Numbered from the stretch's first letter, positions 33,708 through 47,019 are shown. The stretch is 64,000 nucleotides of DNA from Littorina saxatilis (GCF_037325665.1 NC_090250.1:31544804-31608803), one strand, 5' to 3'. The notes: generated by a model from the sequence alone, not told the origin. Program-made: numbers and translations.

Positions 33708-34544
33708 CTGGAAATACGGAATGAGAGAGGCGGACATGCTTAACTTGTATCCCTTTAAAACACATTGCCATCATTACAGAAGCTTTGTAGAAAGGGAGTT
33801 GGAGGGAGAAGGCGGGGTGGGAATGGGCGGTGCCTTGACAGGCATTTTAATAAAATATTCTGACCGCAACTTCAAACTGCTTCTGCACATTCACTTTTTT
33901 TCCCCCAAAACTGAAATAGGACCATTTTTTAAGGCCAGCAGGTCAGTGTCAGCCGCGTATATTTTTTACAGTCTCGGAAAGAAAGGACATAATAAAGAAA
34001 GAAAGAGGAAAACACGCTCTGACTCCCCCCCCCCCCCTTCCAATAAAGAAGTGGAAAATAAGCTCAACGTTGGAAAATATACGTAGAAGCTCTACTGTAA
34101 AAAAAATTGACTTATTCTCGCCCCTTCCCCATCCCCTTCCAGTATTATCATTGTTTTATTATCATGCACAAATCATACTGCCTCACACACACCAGAGTTT
34201 CCCAAAGTGCGCGTCCCTGCGTCCTATACGCACTGGAAGCCGAAATCACGTACTAGAAATTCCTGGAGGGGGTCCCGGGACCTACTAAACCTGAATGTCC
34301 GTTATCGTGCGTACCGTAGGTACTGTTTTCAGACTGTAGTCATCGGCAAAGTCTAGTGCAAGCACCACAGCCGATTTCACGCGAGGACGACACCGAAAAG
34401 GAGGCTGAAGCCGATGCAGATGTAGCAACGCCCGGCACAAAAAAGGACCTTATAAGCACGTACTGCTTGCTGGTTGCAAGCGCAAAAGCAAATCGGACGA
34501 CTTCAGCGAGAAACAAAGCCACAGATCCAGCAAAGCAATTGAAA
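33708..34544. other. Upstream of paralogue B exon 1, no gene confirmed
   Basis: Intron or 5' flank of paralogue B. A plus-strand frame near 34400-34550 (KHVLLAGCKRKSKSDDFSEK) has protein-like composition but no confident splice sites. Confidence 0.35.
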
Positions 34545-35300
34545 ACAAGTCGCGTAAGGCGAAAATACAACATTTAGTCAAGCTGTCCAACTCACAGAAT
34601 GAAACTGAACGCAATGCAATTTTTCAGCAAGACCGTATTCTCGTAGCATCGTCAGTGAAATTGACAAGAAGAGCGGGGTAGTAGTTGCGCTGAGAAGGAT
34701 AGCACGCTTTTCTGTACCTCTCTTCGTTTTAACTTTCTGAGCGTGTTTTTAATCCAAACATATCATATCTATATGTTTTTGGAATCAGGAACCAACAAGA
34801 AATAAGATGAAAGTGTTTTTAAATTGATTTGGAAAATTTAATTTTGATCATAATTTTTATATTTTTAATTTTCAAAGCTTGTTTTTAATCCAAATAATTA
34901 TAACATATTTATATGTTTTTGGAATCAGGAAATGATGAAGAATAAGATGAACGTAAATTTGGATCGTTTTATATATATATATTTTTTTTTACAATTTACA
35001 GATTTGTAATGACCAAAGTCATTAATTAAATTTTAAGCCACCAAGCAGAAATGCAATACCGAAGTCGAAGATTGCTTGGCCAAAATTTCAATCAATTTGA
35101 TTGAAAAATGAGGGTGTGACAGTGCCGCCTCAACGTTTACAAAAAGCCGGATATGACGTCATCAAAGACATTTATCGAAAAAAATAAAAAAATATCCGGG
35201 GATATCATTCCCAGGAACTCTCATGTAAAATTTCATAAAGATCGGTCCAGTAGTTTAGTCTGAATCGCTCTACACACACACACGCACAGACAGACAGACA

Positions 35301-35375
<75 letters not shown>

Positions 35376-35439
35376 CACGACCCTCGTCTCGATTCCCCCT
35401 CTATGTTAAAACATTTAGTCAAAACTTGACTAAATGTAA
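34545..35439 (-). mobile_element. L element copy 5, full length
   Basis: From ACAAGTCGCGTAAGG to the hairpin end TTGACTAAATGT, with (CA)n at 35273-35372. Joined directly to copy 6. Confidence 0.85.
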
Positions 35440-35955
35440 CAAGTCACGTAAGGCGAAAATACAACATTTAGTCAAGCTGTCCAACTCACAGAATGAAACT
35501 GAACGCAATGCCATTTTTCAGCAAGACCGTATACTCGTAGCATCGTCAGTCCACCGCTCGTGGCAAAGGCAGTGAAATTGACAAGAAGAGCGGAGTAGTA
35601 GTTGCGCTGAGAAGGATAGCACGCTTTTCTGTACCTCTCTGCGTTTTAACTTTCTGAGCGTGTTTTTAATCCAAACATATCATATCTATATGTTTTTGGA
35701 ATCAGGAACCAACAAGGAATAAGATGAAAGTGTTTTTAAATTGGGTTACATCACAAAAGGGTGTGACAGTGCCGCCTCAACTTTTACAAAAAGCCGGATA
35801 TTGCGTCATCAAAGGTATTTATCGAAAAAAAGAAAAAAACAGCCGGGGATATCATACCCAGGAACTCTCATGTAAAATTTCATAAAGATCGGACCACGAC
35901 CCTCGTCTCGATTCCCCCTCTATGTTAACACATTAGTCAAAACTTGACTAAATGT
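35440..35955 (-). mobile_element. L element copy 6, internally deleted
   Basis: Both ends are present but the AT-rich middle and the microsatellite are missing; about 515 bp. The junction with copy 5 is the same CGACTTGTTACATTTAGTC-type join (one base differs). Confidence 0.82.
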
Positions 35956-35958
35956 AAA

Positions 35959-36270
35959 AATGACACCGCCACTGACACAAAGAGTAAGACATTTTCAGGC
36001 AGAATGGAAGAGGATTTTCCCTTGGCTAAAATTTGTAGACGAAACAACTGACGTACGAGTTTTAAATGTTTATTAAGGACTTATCTGTACCGACGCTTAG
36101 GATCCAAGGAGTGGATCGAACCGATACTACAAAAATGCTTTCGGTAAGGGCTCGAACATCTTTCAACGGTCAGCGCTGGATCGATATGAGAGGTCCAGAG
36201 GTCACCTATCGTCAAACAAATGTGCCCACCGAGCGCATAAATATGAACATGTGAAAAAGTTACGAGAAGG
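35959..36270 (+). pseudogene. TTF-type zinc-finger exon relic (hAT-derived, ZNF862/KIAA1586-like)
   Basis: The frame starts MTPPLTQRVRHFQAEWKRIF then PWLKFVDETTD, the typical start of this hAT-related zinc-finger domain (W..xFPWL). The 3' part continues with NAFGKGSNIFQRSALDRYER then SRGHLSSNK, matching the conserved S-x-L-x-x-H/Y-E-x-S-x-x-H segment. The exon ends at donor GTAAGCG. Two in-frame stops (TAA, TAG) fall in the middle, where the cysteines should be, so it is broken or the middle is an intron remnant. Family by motif only. Confidence 0.5.
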
Positions 36271-36419
36271 TAAGCGTCCATAGTTTTGCATTAATTTCTG
36301 TCCTCCCCTCTTTCTTCTGGGTGCTGCCTTCCAAACTTGGACAGTGAACAATGGCGCGATTAGGTTGTGTCTGATTGTGTTCGGAACTTTCAGAGATCAA
36401 TATCAAGTAAAAGTCAAGT

Positions 36420-36842
<423 letters not shown>

Positions 36843-37212
36843 GCTCACAATCAGACGCGGTGCAAGTGTTACGTAAAACAGTCACAGAGAATTAGAAAGA
36901 GCTTTGTTTTGCTCGTAAGAAACGCCGTCACCGGATACGTATCGGAATGAAAAGTCTAGTAACCAAGCAGATGTTAAATAAGCAAGCATTTAACAAAACT
37001 CATCATGACACAGCATGTCGACAACAACAAGTATGATTGTTCAGAAGCAAATTGTTTGACCCTGAACGACAATGTACTTTTCATGAATTATTACATTAGC
37101 AAAACATGTTTGTGTCCGATGACAAGGCGAGACAGATTAGTGAGGGTATGTCGGTTACTGTTTTTAGTTTTTTTTTAAAATGTGTTATCTAATTACACAG
37201 GCGTAGGTGTAT
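36843..37212. other. Unassigned intergenic sequence
   Basis: No repeat or coding similarity recognised. Confidence 0.45.
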
Positions 37213-37681
37213 CTTCTTCTTCTTCTTCTTCTTCTTCTTCTTCTTCTTCTTCTTCTTCTTCTTCTTCTTCTTCTTTTTTTCTTCTTCTCCTTTTTCTTCG
37301 TCTTCTTCGTTCATGGGCTCAAACTCCCACATTCACTCATGTTTTTGCACGAGTGGATTCTTACGTGTATGACCGTTTTTACCCCGCCATTCAGGCAGCA
37401 TACACCGATTTCGGGGGAAGCATGCTGGGTATTTTCGTGTTTCTATAACCTACCGAACTCTGACATGGATTACAGGATCTTTTCCGTGCGCACTTGGTCT
37501 TGTGCTTGCGTGTTCACGCGAAGGGGGTTAAGTCACTAGCAGGTCTGCACATAAGTTGACCTCGGAGATCGGAAAAATCTCCACTCTTAATTTAACCCAC
37601 CAGGCGGCAGCGACCGGGATTCGAACTCACGACCTCCCGATTAGGAGGTCGACGTCTTACCACTGCGCCACTGCGCCCGTC
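37213..37681 (-). mobile_element. tRNA-derived SINE with (GAA)n tail, near full length
   Basis: Minus strand: head gcgcagtggcgcagtggtaa, B box gagttcgaatccc, body gtggagatttttccgatctc, and the segment that forms the 61-bp satellite at 19 kb. The tail (GAA)n is seen as (CTT)n at 37213-37280. Confidence 0.88.
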
Positions 37682-38380
37682 GTATGTGTATACTTAATGG
37701 CAAGAAAGCACTGGAGCTGTGTGCCCTTGGAGTTGGAGAAGATAAACTTTCCTGGTAAAGTCTGCAAAATTGAGTTTTGTAATTTTTAATTTTGTTTTTC
37801 AAGTGTCTAAAAGGTCTACAGTACGGAGGAAAAATGAGTGTCAGTCGGGGAACAGGAAACATTCAAGTTCTTTTTTTTTTTGGCCTTATATGCATCGCTT
37901 TGGTCTAGCAGAAAAAGCAATTCACACCAGATCCTGCTCCAGCCAGGTATTTCAGACAATGTGTGACCAGTGTTGGGCGTTTTGGTAAGGCCCCGCGCTC
38001 ACATATGTAACTTCAGCAGAACAGACGACGCACTGCAGGTTATAGAAGTAATGATGCATGCGGCGCGTGCCATGTGTACCTGAGTTCGCACACACAGCGT
38101 CAATGCCGCGGGTGTCTTTGATATTGTAGCGAGAAAAAAAACCAGGACAGCTTAATCCCGAGTTGACATTTAAATGTGCAAGTTGTCTCCCTTAAAGTGC
38201 GCCATACGAATACTTTTGATTTATTAAAGTTTTTTTTAATGAAGTTAAATATTGAGCATTACTACCCAGCATTTTGACATAATTCGTATTTTTTTTCTTA
38301 AAAAAGTGATTGCAATTTTCAGAAACAGTAACTTTTCTGCTCTCAGTGACAATTTGAATTATTGTCATTGTAGTGTTTGT
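37682..38380. other. Unassigned intergenic sequence
   Basis: Nothing recognised. Confidence 0.45.
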
Positions 38381-39454
38381 GGCACAGTGCGCCTCCCGAA
38401 AACCATCACAGATACTGTCAGGCTTTTACACACAGTACAAACACCCTTCCATTTGAACACTCACCAAACGGGAAAATTCTAGGTGCCCTACGTAAAGAGC
38501 GAGCAATTTTCAAAGAATTAATTTTGCGGATTGTCTCACAGACAATCAGACCTTGGTGCGTATTGACGCAAGACCTAACTTTTAAAATCTAAATGATAAA
38601 TTGACAGCTTGTTACACAAACATTCTTAAATCATAAAAGAGTTATTTTTTCATCAAGACAAGATCAGTACAATTCGAAGTTTTGAAAGTTAAAAAAAACC
38701 CGCCCGGAAGCAGGGTCACGCAAGGTTGTGGTTCTCGTAGCAGACGACGGTTTATGTCTATCGCCAGTTCCTCTGAAAAGTCAAAAGCCATCGCGAGAGT
38801 TCTTGTGAACCACAGCCGTTTGTTTCGTGCATAGTCAGAGGTACACAATAACGTGCTATTGCAGATAAGCTCACAGCGAGTCGCATTCAAATTACTAACT
38901 GCTGCATTGTGAAGAAGGGAAACTGGATCACACGGGTTCACGATGGCTCAGGGGTAAGATAAACCACGCAAAAATAAATTATTTGAAAATTGCTCGCTCT
39001 TTACGGAGGGCACCAAGAAGGTTCTCAAGCGGTGAGTGTTTAAATGAAAGGGTGTTTGCAGGGCCGGACCAAATTAGTTGTAAGGGGGGGGGGGTTCCTC
39101 CTTTTGGGGGGGGGGGGGGCAAATCAGCGAAGTGGCGAAGCCACAAGCGCGCGCCTGCAGGGCAGGCGCGCGAACTAGGGGGGTCCGGGGGCATGCTCCC
39201 CCGGAAAATTTTTGAAAAACGGTTAAAATCTGTGCAATCTGGTGCATTCTGGGCCTTGTTTTGAGGGTAAAGAGCAGCATTGTTTTGGTGCTAAAACTAG
39301 TAAAAGTCAAAGCAAGGTAATGCTTTTTCCAGGGGTGGGGTTCCGGAACCCCAGGAACCCCCCCCCCCCCCCCTGGGTCCGGCCCTGTGTTTGTACTGTG
39401 TGTAAAAGCCTGACTGTATCTGTGATGGTTTACGGGAGACTTACTGTGCCTTTA
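38381..39454. mobile_element. Long-TIR MITE, copy 2
   Basis: Same family as 26119-26936, inverted. Left arm gcctcccgaaaaccatcaca, right end TTACTGTGCCTTTAA. Interrupted by a G-tract hAT-like element at 39059-39387. Confidence 0.85.
39059..39387. mobile_element. hAT-like MITE with G/C tracts, copy 1
   Basis: Ends CAGGGCCGGAC and GTCCGGCCCTG, with 6-bp target duplication tgtttg (39053-39058, 39388-39393). Subterminal G-run and C-run can pair. The interior has ggggtccgggggcatgctcc, common in animal hAT MITEs. Confidence 0.82.
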
Positions 39455-39599
39455 ACATGTATAAGTTGTTCTGTGGGGTAGGTGTACAGAAGTTAAAAAA
39501 AAAAAAGAATAAATGTGTCACATTAAATATTAATTCATATCCATAGCATGTGTCAAAATTGTTTTGTACTGTTCAAAGTTATTACATTATTTTAAAAAT

Positions 39600-39700
39600 A
39601 CTATTAAAAATTAAAAGAGTTCAATTCAAACCACTGACCTCCGGGTTCGAAGTGCGACAACGTATCCATTACACCAACGGGACAACTGAGTAAGATTCAC
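39600..39700 (-). other. tRNA-like fragment
   Basis: Minus strand has an A-box-like tggtgtaatggatacg and weak B box ggtttgaattg, but no matching acceptor stem. Likely SINE head or tRNA pseudogene. Confidence 0.3.
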
Positions 39701-39866
39701 AACTGAAGAGGTATAAAGTGAACGCATCCGGCGAAGCGATCTCACAGCGATTGAAATCTTTGGTGACCAGTATCTGCTATTTGTGTACTAAGATGACTGT
39801 GTTTAAAACGTAACGATGGCCTGACTATGCATGACATGAACCCACCCGCAACACCTTGGAAGCATT

Positions 39867-40396
39867 TAGGCCAACAACAACAAAAAATGTCTGTTTACGG
39901 TAACCCGACCCACCCTAGTTTTTAGGCCCGACCCTAATCTTTTTTTTGGATCATCTGAAAAAAAAAAAAAGAAAAAAAAAAAAAACCCGCATCCAAAGTA
40001 GAGCTGTTTGCGCTCAAACAGCAGACGACAGAAGGGAGGTAAGCTGAAAGTACTGTTAGGAGTAAAGGGTCGTCACTCGTGTTACAGTACTTCCTTTCAA
40101 AATGGATGCACGCAGTGGTGTTCGCCACCCGCTAGCTGTAAAGCTTGATAAATGTCATGAAAAGGATGGGGTGAAAATTATCAGTACCTATCCAGCGAGT
40201 TTTAGTATCATTAACGTTTTTCAACAGGCAAAAACAGGGATTGGTGAGAAGAAATGAACTGTGAAACATCATAGAGAGGGAAGAAAAAAAAGAAGAAAAA
40301 AATGGAGAAAAAAAAAAGAAAAAAAAAGCCGACCTACCGACCCTATTTTTTCACCCTATGTTACCGTAAACAGACCTATTTTTTTGGGGGGGCCTT
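39867..40396. mobile_element. MITE with GTCTGTTTACGGTAAC inverted repeats
   Basis: GTCTGTTTACGGTAAC at 39889-39904 pairs with 40360-40375. The arms extend outward to ttaggcc/ggcctt through A-runs and inward to cgaccctaatc. About 530 bp, no coding capacity. Confidence 0.75.
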
Positions 40397-41263
40397 ATTG
40401 ATAAATGGCCGTCTACAAGCGTTGACAAAATTTGACATGAAGAGACTCGAATTCCTCATTGACAAAAGAGCAGATTGTCCCCCTTGAAATACATCGCCTT
40501 GATTGGTTGGTTGCCCGCTGCAATGACACTGCACGCGTCAAAAATAGGAATGATTATATTTTTCGACAGCACAGCCGCGCCACCGATTTTTTTCCCCCAG
40601 CCCGCTACACGTTGCGTGATAAAAAAAACCAGGCCAAGTACTCGTCATAATCCCCATTGCAGCATGCAGCGCCGCTAACTCAGCGTGAAAGTAACGCGTG
40701 ATCAATTTAAAATTACCAGGTCACGGTAATAAACAGTATAGGCCTAATGTGTGTGGTGAGGAATATTGCTAAATAAGAGGTTAAACTAGCTTGTTGTTGT
40801 TTCTGTGAACTTTGTATACATGTCATGATTGTAACCTAACTTATGCTTAAACCAAACAAGTTTTTTGACCGAGGATATGAGCTAGAGAGTTAAGGATGTG
40901 AGGGTAGTTGAGGGGGTGAAGGTGGGGTGGTGCATGGGGGGGGGGGGGGGGGGGGTATGGGGAGGAGGAGAAGTGGTGCAGCGGCGGAGTATGATGTTTA
41001 AGACTCTGGCATTGAGTTGCCTTGTTTTGAATGTTAGATCATCTTGGTATACCACAGATTATTCATACACGTTGTGTTCTGCTAAATACGAAGGGTGATT
41101 TTTTCCCCTCTGTTCCAGCTTGCAAAAATAGGTATAGTTTAAATAGACGTTTTCCCGAAGTAACTCCGTCAGGATTTCCAAGCGTTGTGGAAGAGTTGTG
41201 CCCCGCTTTAGTGAAATCCGGTCACAGCGAGCCAAACAAAAAAACGTGTTTTGTTTTGTTTTT
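40397..41263. other. Unassigned; poly-G tract
   Basis: A run of about 20 G at about 40937-40956; nothing else recognised. Confidence 0.45.
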
Positions 41264-41325
41264 ACATTTAGTCAAGTTTTGACTAAATGTTTTAACATAG
41301 AGGGGGAATCGAGACGAGGGTCGTG

Positions 41326-41398
<73 letters not shown>

Positions 41399-43033
41399 GA
41401 TTCAGACTAAACTACTGGGCCGATCTTTATGAAATTTGACATGAGAGTTCCTGGGTATGATATCCCCGGATGTTTTTTTCATTTTTCGATAAATACCTTT
41501 GATGACGTCATATCCGGCTTTTTGTAAAAGTTGAGGCGGCACTGTCACACCCTCATTTTTCAATTAAATTAATTGAAATTTTGGCAAAGCAATCTTCGAC
41601 GAAGGCCGGGGTTTGGTATTGCATTTCAGCTTGGTGGCTTAAAAACTAATGAGTGAGTTTGGTCATTAAAAATCGGAAACTTCTAATTAAAATTATTTTT
41701 TATTAAACGATCCAAAAACAATTTCATCTTATTCTTCGTCATTTTCTGATTCCAAAAACATATACATATGTTATATTTGGATTAAAAACAAGCTCTGAAA
41801 ATTAAAAATATAAAAATTATGATCAAAATTAAATTTTCGAAATCGTTTTAAAAAATATTTCATCTTATTCCGTGTCGGTCCCTGATTCCAGAAACATATA
41901 GATATCACGCCGTGGATGGTGGCACGCCTAGTTTTTTTCCACCGCAGGAACAACACCCAATTCGTTCCCCCGCAAGACGAACAACATGGTAGGTGTCTCC
42001 AAATTAATGCCTTAAAATAGTAGATAACCAGACTTTCTAGTATTGAAGTTTATATCATACTGTTCGGTACTTTATTTTGCATTGGATCAGCTAGTTGTCT
42101 TACCATTTACACTCTCGTGTACTACATAAGAGAAGAAATGTCATCAAGACAAGTCAGAAATACTGTCTCCCACGTTAAAAATGATGAAATAACACAAAGC
42201 ACGGTCAGAAGGGCTTAAATCTATTTGCTGGTCAAAGACAAACTACTTGTGGATACTGCTCTTCATTTTTAAATTTAAGCTTACCTTAGTTTAGACTCAC
42301 GATCGGTTCAAAGATCAACAGTGAAATTTGACGGGGTAAGATCCCCCGCAGCTTGGTCAAAAATGCGGGGGACCTTATCTGGTGTCTGCGGGGGACCTTA
42401 CCCACTGAGAATCGAGTACCACAAAATAACGCTAGATTAGAGCAGCTTATCCACGATGCTGGTGCCCAAAAACGCGCATACAAGGCTGCAAGGTATCGAA
42501 GATTAAACTGTGAGTATTAAAATAGTGCTTTAAATGGTAGTTCTGGGTTAATTTGTACGAAATTGAGACCTCTCTGTATAATTTTCACGGACTTCGGCAG
42601 AAAATCGAACGCCACTGTTCACGAGTACACAACAAGACATAAATTACATATTATACATATAGCCTAGGCAATTCTGCTTCAGAATATCTATACTTAATAA
42701 TGTGATTTGCCACAACGTACCTTCACAGGGCAATTCCTTTGCGAGATAACAATTTTGCTTCCGCGTGCGGGGGAACGAATTGGGTGTTGTTCCTGCGGTG
42801 GAAAAAACTAGGCGTGCCACCATCCACGGCGTGAGATATGATATGTTTGGATTAAAAACACGCTCAGAAAGTTAAAACGAAGAGAGGTACAGTAAAGCAC
42901 AGCGCAATCGCTACCGCGCCAAACAGGCTCGTCACTTTCGCTGCCTTTTGCACTAGCGGCGGACTACGTTCAGTTTCATTCTGTGAGTTCCACAGCTTGA
43001 CTAAATGTAGTAATTTCGCCTTACGCAACTTGT
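41264..43033 (+). mobile_element. L element copy 7, interrupted
   Basis: Starts ACATTTAGTCAAG, has (GT)n at 41330-41392, and ends TTACGCAACTTGT at 43033. A 928-bp TIR element is inserted at 41906. Confidence 0.85.
41906..42833. mobile_element. 928-bp TIR element inserted in L element
   Basis: Inverted repeats of about 67 bp start CACGCCGTGGATGGTGGCAC and differ by one T in a run. Flanked by agatat at 41900-41905 and 42834-42839. The interior has three copies of tgcgggggaccttac or its complement near 42338-42400. No transposase frame. Confidence 0.88.
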
Positions 43034-43249
43034 TTGTGTTTTTTTGTTTGACGGTATTATTAACTGACTGTATTATTATTAAGCAGGTAATACGTCCATA
43101 ATGTCAAGTACTGTAATCTGCATGTTATGTTCAGCTCCGGCCTTACTTGTAGGCGAACGGTTTGTTATGTCCGTCTGTCTGTTATGTCCTAATGTTGTAT
43201 AATTATGTCCTGTTTACTTGCCATTTACTTATTTATTATAAATGTTGAT

Positions 43250-44418
43250 GGATGAATGATGATACATTCATGATTGTAGACGGATGCATGTTATTGATTA
43301 AAAGCCCCACAATGATGTGCTTGGCAAAAAACAAACAAAAAAACCACACACACACAAAAAACACGTGCATTATCGACCAGTTAAAACCAGCAATCGCAGC
43401 GAATAACTGACTCCGATGTGTATGATAGGCAGTGTCCGCTCAATATGAATATATATACACATCGAAGCTTACGATTTGTTCCGGCAACGATTGCTTGTCT
43501 CGAGTAATAGCCGAAAACGTGTTTTGCATGAGGAGTGTGGACTGAGTCTTTACGAGATCAACGAGGTCGAATGGGAAAGCTAGAAACCTGATATCGTAAC
43601 ACCTGCTCGGGCCATTAACACTTCCCTACACCTCCCAGTTTCGATTGTCGTGGCGATATTAATTCCATATTATTAATCATTAACAAAACAAAACAAAACA
43701 ACAACAACAGGGAAACAGAAAGAGGTGGAAGCGAAGGAAGAAGGGACAATCTGTAGGCTTTCTCTGTAAACAATAATACTAATATAAATGGAAGCTTATG
43801 AAGCGTAAAACATAGAATAATTCCGAGCTCTCAGCGGTGTACACTATTGTATTAAACTACGAGTAACACTACACTATTCCACAACCCCCTTAAAAATGAC
43901 AACATTACAACATCTTGCTTTATAGCCCAATAAATAAATACTACATTATTTTGCACATAGGATGAGCATTTTACATAGGGTTATAATAGATACAACACGT
44001 CTGGTTTTACATCACAAACAGAAATAATGCATATTTTGCACATTATAGGAACATTACAAATAGGGCTACGAAAGTAAGAGCGACTCAGAGTTGTACATCC
44101 ATGCAAGGTCTCTGCACACAAAGTTGCAACAAGTTGAACATTATTGTTATTTTCAGGCTCTCACGGTGAAACCCCGATTTAAAATGAGATACACAGGTGT
44201 ACTTATGGCAGAGTGACCGAAGTCACTGTGGTGACACGGGGTTGGGACATGAATACCGTCTCTGAGTCTGCACGTACAGTTGACCAGTGTCCGTCCGGGC
44301 CTGAACTCTAAGTTGACCCTCCGCTTCTGTCCATATTCGTCGCGGGTCACTGACCGCTTTGCCCGGTATCCGCATCAGTCTCATAAATGGCTCTCCCTCT
44401 ATATAAAGGGGGCCCGGG
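43250..44418 (+). repeat. 1.2-kb direct repeat, copy A
   Basis: Near-identical to 53321-54893 once an insertion there is removed. It includes a minus-strand SINE body (44161-44290) and ends ctatataaagggggcccggg. It could be a segmental duplication or the long terminal part of a larger element; undecided. Confidence 0.85.
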
Positions 44419-46456
44419 TAGCTCAGGGAAGCAGTCAACTGCAAGTCAGAAAGAACAATCAAAACAAAAATGGGGCGGTACCAAGCAAAAGTCGACCAGA
44501 TCGCTGACTACGTCATGCAGACGAATGGCTTTGAGCTATCTATCGAAAAAAACGTGTTCATGGCCTTCACAGGAGTGCAGCTTGTCAAAAGGACATGTTC
44601 CATTACCATAAATGGGGTGCAGCTGGTGCCAGCAGATAAAACCAAGTTCTTGGGAGTGACATTCACAAGCTCTCTCAGTTGGGGCCCACACATAGACTCA
44701 CTCGTGAGAAAAGCTCAACGCTCTCTAAACCTGATAAAGGTTCTGAGCAGAGAGTCGTGGGCAGCCGGAAAACCATTGATCCATCTTGTCCGTGCCCTTG
44801 TTCGGTCGCGCCTCAGCTACGGCCAGGAGGCTTTCTTTGCAGCTCCTGACAGTCAGTGGGTAAAGCTTGAAAGAGTAGAAAGAGCCGCTCTCAAAGTGGC
44901 GCTGGGGGTCCCCAAATCGGCAGTCTCCACTCTACTTTACCAGGAAGTGGGATGGCTGCCACTGAAAGAGGAATGCCACCTCAGATGTGCACAACTGGCT
45001 GTCAGAATACACTGTGTCCCAAACACGGCAGTGGAAGTATTTACCCCAGACATGGGAGATACCGACCACATGCAATACAAAGCTCTTGAATTCAAGACTC
45101 ATACATACCAAACAGTGCTCCCAATATACAACCATGTGAAGGGCATATGGGAACAGAGTGGCCTGTCCAAGGAAAAGCTGGTTACAGGTGGGACTCTTCC
45201 TTACCCTCCATGGCTGCTTGAAACCCCAAATCTGATCATGGACTATGGAGACGGCCTCAAAAAGGCAGAAGACCCATTGCTGCTAGCCACAGTTGTAAAA
45301 GAAAAGATCGATCAACGATTTAAAAGCCACCTACAGGTCTTCACAGATGGTTCGATCCTGCAGTCAGGGGAGGCTGGGTGTGCCTTGTCGATTCCTGGAC
45401 TTGATATAACACGAAAATACAAGCTAAACAAGGGGATCAGCATCTTCTCTGCAGAGTTATTTGCTATCTACATGGCCTGCACACTGATAAACGATCTGCC
45501 AACCCCACCTCTGGGGGTGGTCATCCTTACGGACTCAAAATCCTCGTTGCAAGCACTTGCATATGGCACCAAGAACAGAGGAGAGATGCAAACTGAAATT
45601 CATTTCTTAGCCCACCAAATTATGACAAAAGGAACAGACTTTTCCCTCATGTGGCTGCCATCCCACACAGGAATCTGGGGAAATGAAATGGCGGACAGAG
45701 CAGCAAAAGCAGCGGCTATGTCAACCATGCCAGTGACAGACATTCGGCTCTACTGCCAGGACGCCAAACTGCTGCTAGCCAAGCTAAAAAGAGCATACAC
45801 CTCCCCTACAATAGGAAAGGGCACCACATCCCACTTCCCCCGAGACCCATGAGCCTGTTGCGTCGCTTGCGCACGGTCAGCAGCCGCATCTACTGGGACA
45901 AGGTAGTCTGTCAGTGTGGCAAGACTGGACACCTCACACACGTGTTTGAAGGTTGTGACACTCTCAGGGAAAAGATGTCTAGTCTCATCCGCTACAGAAG
46001 GGAGAATGCTCTCAGTCTGGGAGACTTTCTCCGCCCATACCCATCACTCGGAGAGAAACCGATGATGGTCTTGGTCACCAATCTGTTCACCTCAACTGTT
46101 GCGAGCTGGTTCTAGTGTGCTTGCAACAGACCCAGCACAGCACAGATCCACTTCTGGAATCTCAAGCTAAATGTGTCCCAAGACACACATTTTGTAGTCC
46201 TGGCATCATGAAAGGCAGAGGCCCCAACCTACAGGTTTGCTTCCATATTAAATACGCCTCCAGACACGGGAACTTGGGAGCAGAGGCAACAGCTCCGCTT
46301 GAACCTCAGAAACCAAATGTGCCTCCAGACACACAGACCCCTTAGACGGCCGAGGCTGTGGCCTCTAAGGTTCTCTTGTACCAAACCGCCTCCTGACTCT
46401 GCATCAGATTGCTTGCGCTGGCATCTGCTTACATAGACCCACATGAAGTCACCACC

Positions 46457-46492
<36 letters not shown>

Positions 46493-46514
46493 GTGTGGAC
46501 ATGTGTGGGTGGGT

Positions 46515-46552
<38 letters not shown>

Positions 46553-46674
46553 ATTATAATTGTTGTGTATACTGAGAGTTCGTTCCTGTAAGAGCCTCTG
46601 GATTTTTGTAACATTTTTGTTTTGCTTTTGGTTTTTGTTGTAAAGTGTTTATGATTGTGTTCTATTCCGTCAAT
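44404..46674 (+). mobile_element. LINE of the RNase H-bearing I group, internal fragment
   Basis: The frame 44470-45852 has the end of a reverse transcriptase (KFLGVTFTSSLSWGPHI; RSRLSYGQEAFF). A complete RNase H follows: VFTDGS, FSAELFAIYMA, VILTDSKSSLQAL and LPSHTGIWGNEMADRAAK, so all four acidic residues and the His are present. A stop at 45850 falls in one frame while the tail CQCGKTGHLTHVFEGC continues in the next frame to 46115, a frameshift near 45840. (GT)n lies in the 3' UTR. Truncated at both ends; the 3' end is lost after ttccgtcaat. Confidence 0.88.
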
Positions 46675-47019
46675 CCTTGTAATTCAGTACAAATTCCTGT
46701 GCTTACGATACCACTAGGTTCGTTACTTACAAGCACAATGCCTACTAATGATGTTTCAAACTACAATTCCTATTTCAAATGGATATCCAAAAGATAGGAG
46801 CAAGCAACGCTAACTGAACAGTTTGTTTTTTTCCCCTCGTCTCGAGACCTTACCTTTGTCGCGTGTTTATGTCTTAGGCCTGAGACATTGCACATGTGCT
46901 TGACAGCATATCAACTTAAGGCTGACTGGCTTTGTTGACTTCATTGGTGTTATAATTTATTTATTTACTTAGCGTTGTTGTGCGTCCTACTTACCAAACA
47001 AAAATCGCGCGTATCTATA
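46675..47019. other. Unassigned sequence after the LINE breakpoint
   Basis: No feature recognised. Confidence 0.4.
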
